From an uncultured Desulfarculaceae bacterium (GTDB taxonomy: Bacteria; Desulfobacterota; Desulfarculia; Desulfarculales; Desulfarculaceae), in contig CALERA010000186.1 of NCBI GenBank assembly GCA_937908275.1, positions 1 to 17,490 on the forward strand: a stretch of DNA of 17,490 bases. The letters run 5' to 3'. The position numbers and the translations under genes are program-made. The notes under the pieces are model-generated. The model saw only the letters and a program-made list of their open reading frames with translations, did no database searches and was not told where the DNA came from. Position 1 is the stretch's first letter; each line of letters starts with the position of its first letter. Shown here piece after piece: positions 14,811-17,490 of this stretch.

Positions 14811-15440
14811 ATGCTCTTTGTCGTCGATGGCAATTCTGGCGCGGTGGTCTACCGCACCACCTTATCCACCACCGGCCCGGTGATGCACCCCTGGCCGCCG
14901 GAAGAAACCGTCGCCCGCGCGGCCGCCGAAACCGGCCTGGACCCGGCCGACCTGCTCACCTGGACCCCGCCGAACGCGGAAACCGCCCGCGCCCTGGTGG
15001 TCCTGCCCCTCGACTCCCTGGTGGCCATCCTGGAAGGCGGCCAGGTGGTGGAGGTGGGGCCCGCCCCGGCCGACCCGGAGTTGTGGCTGCACCTGAGCAT
15101 CACCGGCGGCGATGGCGACACCCCGCCAGGAGTGTTGAACGATGGCGTGGACGCCCTGGCGGTGGCCGCCGCCCTGCGGGTCGGCCCCGGCGGCTCGGAC
15201 CCGGTGGTCCCGGTGGACGAGGCCTGGCGGATCACCGTCCGCACCGATACAGGCGCGGTCTACGACGTGGTGCGGGTCGGGCTGGTGGAGGGCCTGGCCA
15301 ACGTGTCCTACACCACCAGCGGGGCCACGGCGGTCTGTCAGGTGTTGGAGTCCGATTTCCTGCCGCTGGCGGTGGCCGGCTCCACCTACCGGGTGCGCCT
15401 GGCCGCCCCGGTGGTCTTCAAGATTTACCGGGAGCTGTAG
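14811..15440 (+). CDS. Unrecognised protein, probable tail-associated
   Basis: The 209-residue protein starts at ATG 14811 behind GGGGAGG. I do not recognise it. Residues 1 to about 85 contain FVVDGNSGAVVYRTT, a PWPPEETV stretch and two short predicted strands (ALVVLPLDSLVAILEGG). Residues about 90-209 look like a beta-sandwich unit: ELWLHLSITGGDGDTPPGV, EAWRITVRTDTGAVYDVVRV, then YRVRLAAPVVFKIYREL at the end. No signal peptide or membrane span is visible. It could be a fibre assembly or tip protein given its place between fibre and lysis genes, but there is no motif to prove it. Confidence 0.75.
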   Translation: MLFVVDGNSGAVVYRTTLSTTGPVMHPWPPEETVARAAAETGLDPADLLTWTPPNAETARALVVLPLDSLVAILEGGQVVEVGPAPADPELWLHLSITGGDGDTPPGVLNDGVDALAVAAALRVGPGGSDPVVPVDEAWRITVRTDTGAVYDVVRVGLVEGLANVSYTTSGATAVCQVLESDFLPLAVAGSTYRVRLAAPVVFKIYREL

Positions 15441-15449
15441 GAGGGCGAC

Positions 15450-15734
15450 ATGGGGGAGTCCTGGGCCATCTGGATTTTTGGGACGCTCATCACGATAGGC
15501 CTGTTTGCGATTGGCTACCTGCAAACCCGCAACGCCCAACAGCAGGAGCGCAACGCCCAACAGCAGGAGCGTCGCCTGGCCGCGATCGAGGGCCACCTGG
15601 ACTCCCTGGGAAAATTCAAAGACGAGGTGCTTAAGGGCTATCTGACCAAGAATGAACACAACTATCACCGCGACGAATGCATAGGCAAGTTCGCCGAAAT
15701 CTTCCAGCGATTGCATGACCTGGAGGTGAAGTAA
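15450..15734 (+). CDS. Small membrane-anchored coiled-coil protein, possible lysis protein
   Basis: The 94-residue protein starts at ATG 15450 after TAGGAGGG. Residues 5-24 (WAIWIFGTLITIGLFAIGYL) are a single membrane span near the N-terminus. A charged, glutamine-rich helix follows, including two identical RNAQQQE heptads, then RRLAAIEGHLDSLGKFKDEV and a C-terminal helix ending RLHDLEVK; this is likely coiled coil. An N-terminal anchor with a helical tail just before an endolysin-like gene resembles inner-membrane spanins or holin-associated proteins. No family was recognised. It overlaps the next gene by one base (TAATG). Confidence 0.78.
   Translation: MGESWAIWIFGTLITIGLFAIGYLQTRNAQQQERNAQQQERRLAAIEGHLDSLGKFKDEVLKGYLTKNEHNYHRDECIGKFAEIFQRLHDLEVK
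15528..15569 (+). repeat. Perfect 21-bp tandem duplication inside a coiled-coil gene
   Basis: Bases 15528-15548 and 15549-15569 are identical and each codes for RNAQQQE. The unit equals one coiled-coil heptad, so the duplication lengthens the helix without breaking the frame or the heptad phase. Confidence 0.9.
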
Positions 15735-16090
15735 TGCCCAGCCGCAGCTTTCGCAACAACAACCCCGGCAACCTGCGGGCCAGCTCCTGGACCAGGGGGC
15801 TCCCTGGCTATGTGGGCCAGGACGACGCCGGCTTCGCGCGGTTCTCGGATCTGGGCCTGGGCCTCTGCGCCGTAGTGCGGCTCCTGCGGGGCAGCTCCTA
15901 TCGCGACCTGAGTATCCGGGAAGCCATCGCCCGCTATGCCCCGCCAGTGGAAAACGACACCCATCGTTACCTGGACAACGTTTGCCAGCGCTCCGGCCTC
16001 AAGCCGGAGCAAGTGATACGCGACCTGACCCCGGCCCAGCTCTGCGAGCTGGTGGCCGCCATGACCATCATGGAGGGCTGGAAGGCCTGA
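15734..16090 (+). CDS. Structural protein P5-like putative endolysin
   Basis: The 118-residue protein starts at ATG 15734, overlapping the previous TAA by one base. It has the pattern RSFRNNNPGNLR at residues 4-14, FARFSDLGLGLCAVVRLL, IREAIARYAPPVENDTHRYL and a final LVAAMTIMEGW, as in proteins usually annotated as structural protein P5 in Mu-like and other prophages. These are small lysozyme/transglycosylase-like proteins, probably cutting peptidoglycan. There is no signal peptide, so export would need a holin. The small membrane proteins on both sides fit a lysis cassette. Enzyme activity is inferred and the catalytic residue is not certain. Confidence 0.75.
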   Translation: MPSRSFRNNNPGNLRASSWTRGLPGYVGQDDAGFARFSDLGLGLCAVVRLLRGSSYRDLSIREAIARYAPPVENDTHRYLDNVCQRSGLKPEQVIRDLTPAQLCELVAAMTIMEGWKA

Positions 16091-16104
16091 ACGGAGGTGC
16101 CCCG

Positions 16105-16299
16105 ATGCCCAAGGACCCGAGCAACCAGCCCGCCGCCGGCGCGCCGGCGCGCCGTTACACCGGCCGCCAGATCGCGACGGCCATTGGAACCGCCGTGGCC
16201 TGCCTGGCCGGCGCGGCCTGGGCCGTCGCGGACGCCATGAACTACACCCTGCCGCCGTGGGCCAAGACCCTGCTTATTACCCTGGGAGGTGGACAGTGA
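16105..16299 (+). CDS. Small single-span membrane protein, possible holin
   Basis: The 64-residue protein starts at ATG 16105 with GGAGGT at 16093-16098; longer frames reaching upstream lie over the endolysin gene and were rejected. The N-terminal 20 residues are polar and basic (ending APARRYTGRQ), followed by a span at about 23-43 (ATAIGTAVACLAGAAWAVA) and a second weaker hydrophobic stretch WAKTLLITLGG at the end. Size, basic N-terminus and location beside an endolysin-like gene suggest a holin, but no family match is claimed. Its last codons hold the ribosome site of the next gene and it overlaps that gene by GTGA. Confidence 0.68.
   Translation: MPKDPSNQPAAGAPARRYTGRQIATAIGTAVACLAGAAWAVADAMNYTLPPWAKTLLITLGGGQ
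16284..16290 (+). promoter_or_regulatory. Ribosome binding site fixing the GTG start of the exported protein
   Basis: GGGAGGT sits inside the last codons of the 64-residue membrane protein, 5 nt before GTG 16296. The start gives a normal signal peptide, which the earlier ATG does not. Confidence 0.75.
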
Positions 16300-16865
16300 A
16301 AAAGTATCTCGTCGGAACGGTCCTCTTGCTGGCCATGATTTCGTCCATGGGGGCCACCTGCGCCGGGACCATGCAAAGCGTGGCCACCGGCCCGGATGGC
16401 AAGCCCCTCCTGGACGCGAACGGAGGGCCGGTCATCCTGACCCATGAGGTTGACTACTTCGCCTCGGTGGCCATGAGCAACGAGGCCCAGGCCCGAAATC
16501 CGAGGGTGGCCACCCTGATTCTCCAGCCGACGGACCCGAGCAAGCCGGCGGTCCTGGAGAACGCCTCCCTGGTGGCCACCATCCCCTTGGACGCGCATAA
16601 GTTGCCCATCAACCCCGACTCCTACGGCAAACAGGTGGGGCAGGCGGCCGAAAAGTTGACCCCGCTGGGCGTGGTGGTGGCGGTGGGCGACACGCTTAAA
16701 TCCACCGTGCCGGCGGCGGGGACGCGGAACACCAGCATACAGCAATCCAGCACCGGCGATTTGAGCCCGGTATCCGCGCCGGGCGGCAACATGGGAAACC
16801 TGGGGGGCACCCTCACCACTCCGGCCCCGGTGATCGTGCCGCCGGTCATCACCGGCGGGGAATAG
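16296..16865 (+). CDS. Exported protein of unknown function
   Basis: The 189-residue protein starts at GTG 16296. GGGAGGT at 16284-16290 decides this start over an earlier in-frame ATG at 16257. The first 24 residues are a signal peptide: two lysines, then YLVGTVLLLAMISS and MGATCAG. A cysteine at 22 follows G-A-T, which does not fit the usual lipobox, so a lipoprotein is only a weak possibility. The mature part has HEVDYFASVAMSNEAQARNP, then STLVATIPL-like strand SLVATIPL, and a Gly/Thr/Pro-rich disordered end (APVIVPPVITGGE). No family recognised. An outer-membrane spanin-like or virion role is conceivable from its place, without direct evidence. Confidence 0.75.
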   Translation: MKKYLVGTVLLLAMISSMGATCAGTMQSVATGPDGKPLLDANGGPVILTHEVDYFASVAMSNEAQARNPRVATLILQPTDPSKPAVLENASLVATIPLDAHKLPINPDSYGKQVGQAAEKLTPLGVVVAVGDTLKSTVPAAGTRNTSIQQSSTGDLSPVSAPGGNMGNLGGTLTTPAPVIVPPVITGGE

Positions 16866-16868
16866 GCC

Positions 16869-17261
16869 ATGCCATTCAGCGACCCCACCCCCGTCCTGGA
16901 AAAGTTCCCTGGCGGCCTGTGGCGGCTGGTGGAGCCCGTTATCTACACCACCCCGGCCGATGACCTGGTGTGGGTCCCGGCGGGCTTCGAGACGGACCTA
17001 GCGAGCATCCCGCGCCTGGTCTGGTCAATATTCCCTCGGGACGGCGATTACGCCCCGGCCGCCATCGTGCATGACTATCTCTACCGCTATCACCGCATGG
17101 TCGGCCGGGCCGTGGACCGGCCAGAGGCGGACGGGATTTTCCTGGATGGCATGGTTGACCTGGGCATTTGCCTGGCCACCCGGTGGACGCTATATGGGGC
17201 GGTCCGGGTGGGGGGCCTGCTGGCCTGGCGGGCGGGGGGCAAGGTAGAGGATTCGCAATAA
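16869..17261 (+). CDS. DUF1353 family protein
   Basis: The 130-residue protein starts at ATG 16869, 3 nt after the previous stop; the ribosome site is weak. The DUF1353 pattern is plain: VWVPAGFETDLASIPRLVWSIFP, then YAPAAIVHDYLYRYHRM, RPEADGIFLDGMVDLG and a closing YGAVRVGGLLAWRAGG. Its conserved His-Asp pair (VHDYLY) and second Asp (EAD) look like a metal site, and the family is common near lysis or tail genes of phages, but its function is not known to me. It is the last gene before the terminator. Confidence 0.88.
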   Translation: MPFSDPTPVLEKFPGGLWRLVEPVIYTTPADDLVWVPAGFETDLASIPRLVWSIFPRDGDYAPAAIVHDYLYRYHRMVGRAVDRPEADGIFLDGMVDLGICLATRWTLYGAVRVGGLLAWRAGGKVEDSQ

Positions 17262-17286
17262 CAGATCAATAATTGAGAACACACAA

Positions 17287-17330
17287 CGGCCGGGCGGCTC
17301 CCAGGGGGGGGCTGCCCGGCCGCTTTTTTT
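17287..17330 (+). terminator. Rho-independent terminator closing the late operon
   Basis: CGGCCGGGCGGC (17287-17298) pairs with GCTGCCCGGCCG (17311-17322) with one G-U pair. TCCC at 17299-17302 can extend the stem by pairing with GGGG at 17307-17310, leaving a 4-nt loop. One C and then seven T (17324-17330) follow. On the opposite strand no T run follows the hairpin, so it mainly stops + strand transcription. Confidence 0.92.
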
Positions 17331-17347
17331 GTTGGCGGCGAATCCGC

Positions 17348-17490
17348 CTAATCCCCCACGCCCTCCCAGGCCCCAACCAGGGCCAGGGCCGAGCGGATGA
17401 ACGCCTGCATCCCCATGCCGGCCGCCTCGGCCCTGGCCTGGAGGGCGCGGGCCTCGGCCCGGGATAGGGCCAGGGGAATGCTGATTTCGG
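17348..17490 (-). CDS. Ribbon-helix-helix-like protein, C-terminal part (truncated by window edge)
   Basis: Reading the - strand, the frame is open from the window edge (first full codon 17488-17486) to TAG at 17350-17348, giving 46 residues. They read EISIPLALSRAEARALQARA, then EAAGMGMQAFIRSAL and a short tail ending WEGVGD. A strand with alternating hydrophobic residues, then a helix, a glycine turn and a second helix with FIRSAL is the usual layout of ribbon-helix-helix DNA-binding proteins such as CopG/Arc or relaxosome-type accessory proteins. It faces the phage operon across the terminator and is probably a separate unit. The start is outside the window, so size and partner are unknown. 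Confidence 0.6.
   Translation of the reverse strand, partial: EISIPLALSRAEARALQARAEAAGMGMQAFIRSALALVGAWEGVGD

Noticed and set aside
16133..16153. GC-only alternating tract with two overlapping GGCGCGCC palindromes
   Set aside because: Codes for an Ala/Gly/Pro stretch of the small membrane protein; low-complexity coding sequence explains it.
1..17490. CRISPR array, tRNA, rRNA or insertion sequence
   Set aside because: No regularly spaced repeats, cloverleaf-like sequence, rRNA motifs, transposase or terminal inverted repeats were found by reading.

Overview
The window is one long, densely packed late-gene block of a Mu-like contractile-tailed phage or prophage. All genes but the last run on the + strand. 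By eye the DNA is very G+C rich, with third codon positions mostly G or C, so nearly every gene casts long false open frames on other frames and on the opposite strand. Protein and codon style suggest a high-GC Gram-negative host, perhaps one of the sulfate-reducing Desulfobacterota. That is an impression, since no host marker gene is present. No portal, terminase, transposase, integrase, repressor, tRNA or rRNA is visible, so the window begins after the packaging genes.

Head region (1-3414): the window opens inside a prohead protease/major capsid fusion gene. Its Pro/Gly/Ala linker and complete gpT-like capsid domain are visible. Next come a DUF2190 protein with an unusual extra C-terminal domain, a gpZ-like protein and a gpFII-like head-tail joining protein. 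Connector and tail core (3411-8356): a tail terminator, a DUF2635 protein (Mu gp38-like), tail sheath, tail tube, tail assembly chaperone and tape measure protein. The chaperone gene carries a clear -1 programmed frameshift site, T TTT TTC, with an internal Shine-Dalgarno sequence 10 nt upstream. The shifted frame encodes a P2 gpE'-like C-terminus that runs into the start of the tape measure gene.

Baseplate and fibre (8359-15440): Mu gpN-like (DNA circularisation family), gpP-like hub, gp45-like spike, gp46, gp47 (gpJ-like) and gp48 homologues in Mu order. These are followed by a tail fibre protein with a carbohydrate-binding-like module and two unrecognised proteins that are probably tail-tip or fibre accessories.

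Lysis and accessory end (15450-17261): a membrane-anchored coiled-coil protein, a P5-like putative endolysin, a 64-residue single-span membrane protein, an exported 189-residue protein and a DUF1353 protein. A strong intrinsic terminator at 17287-17330 closes the block. Beyond it, on the - strand, is the C-terminus of a ribbon-helix-helix-like protein that is probably outside the late operon.

Most neighbouring genes overlap by 1-8 nt (TAGTG, TGATG, ATGA, GTGA junctions) or lie within 30 nt of each other, as expected for one translationally coupled transcript. I saw no convincing promoter inside it. No stretch longer than 300 bases lacks a gene.
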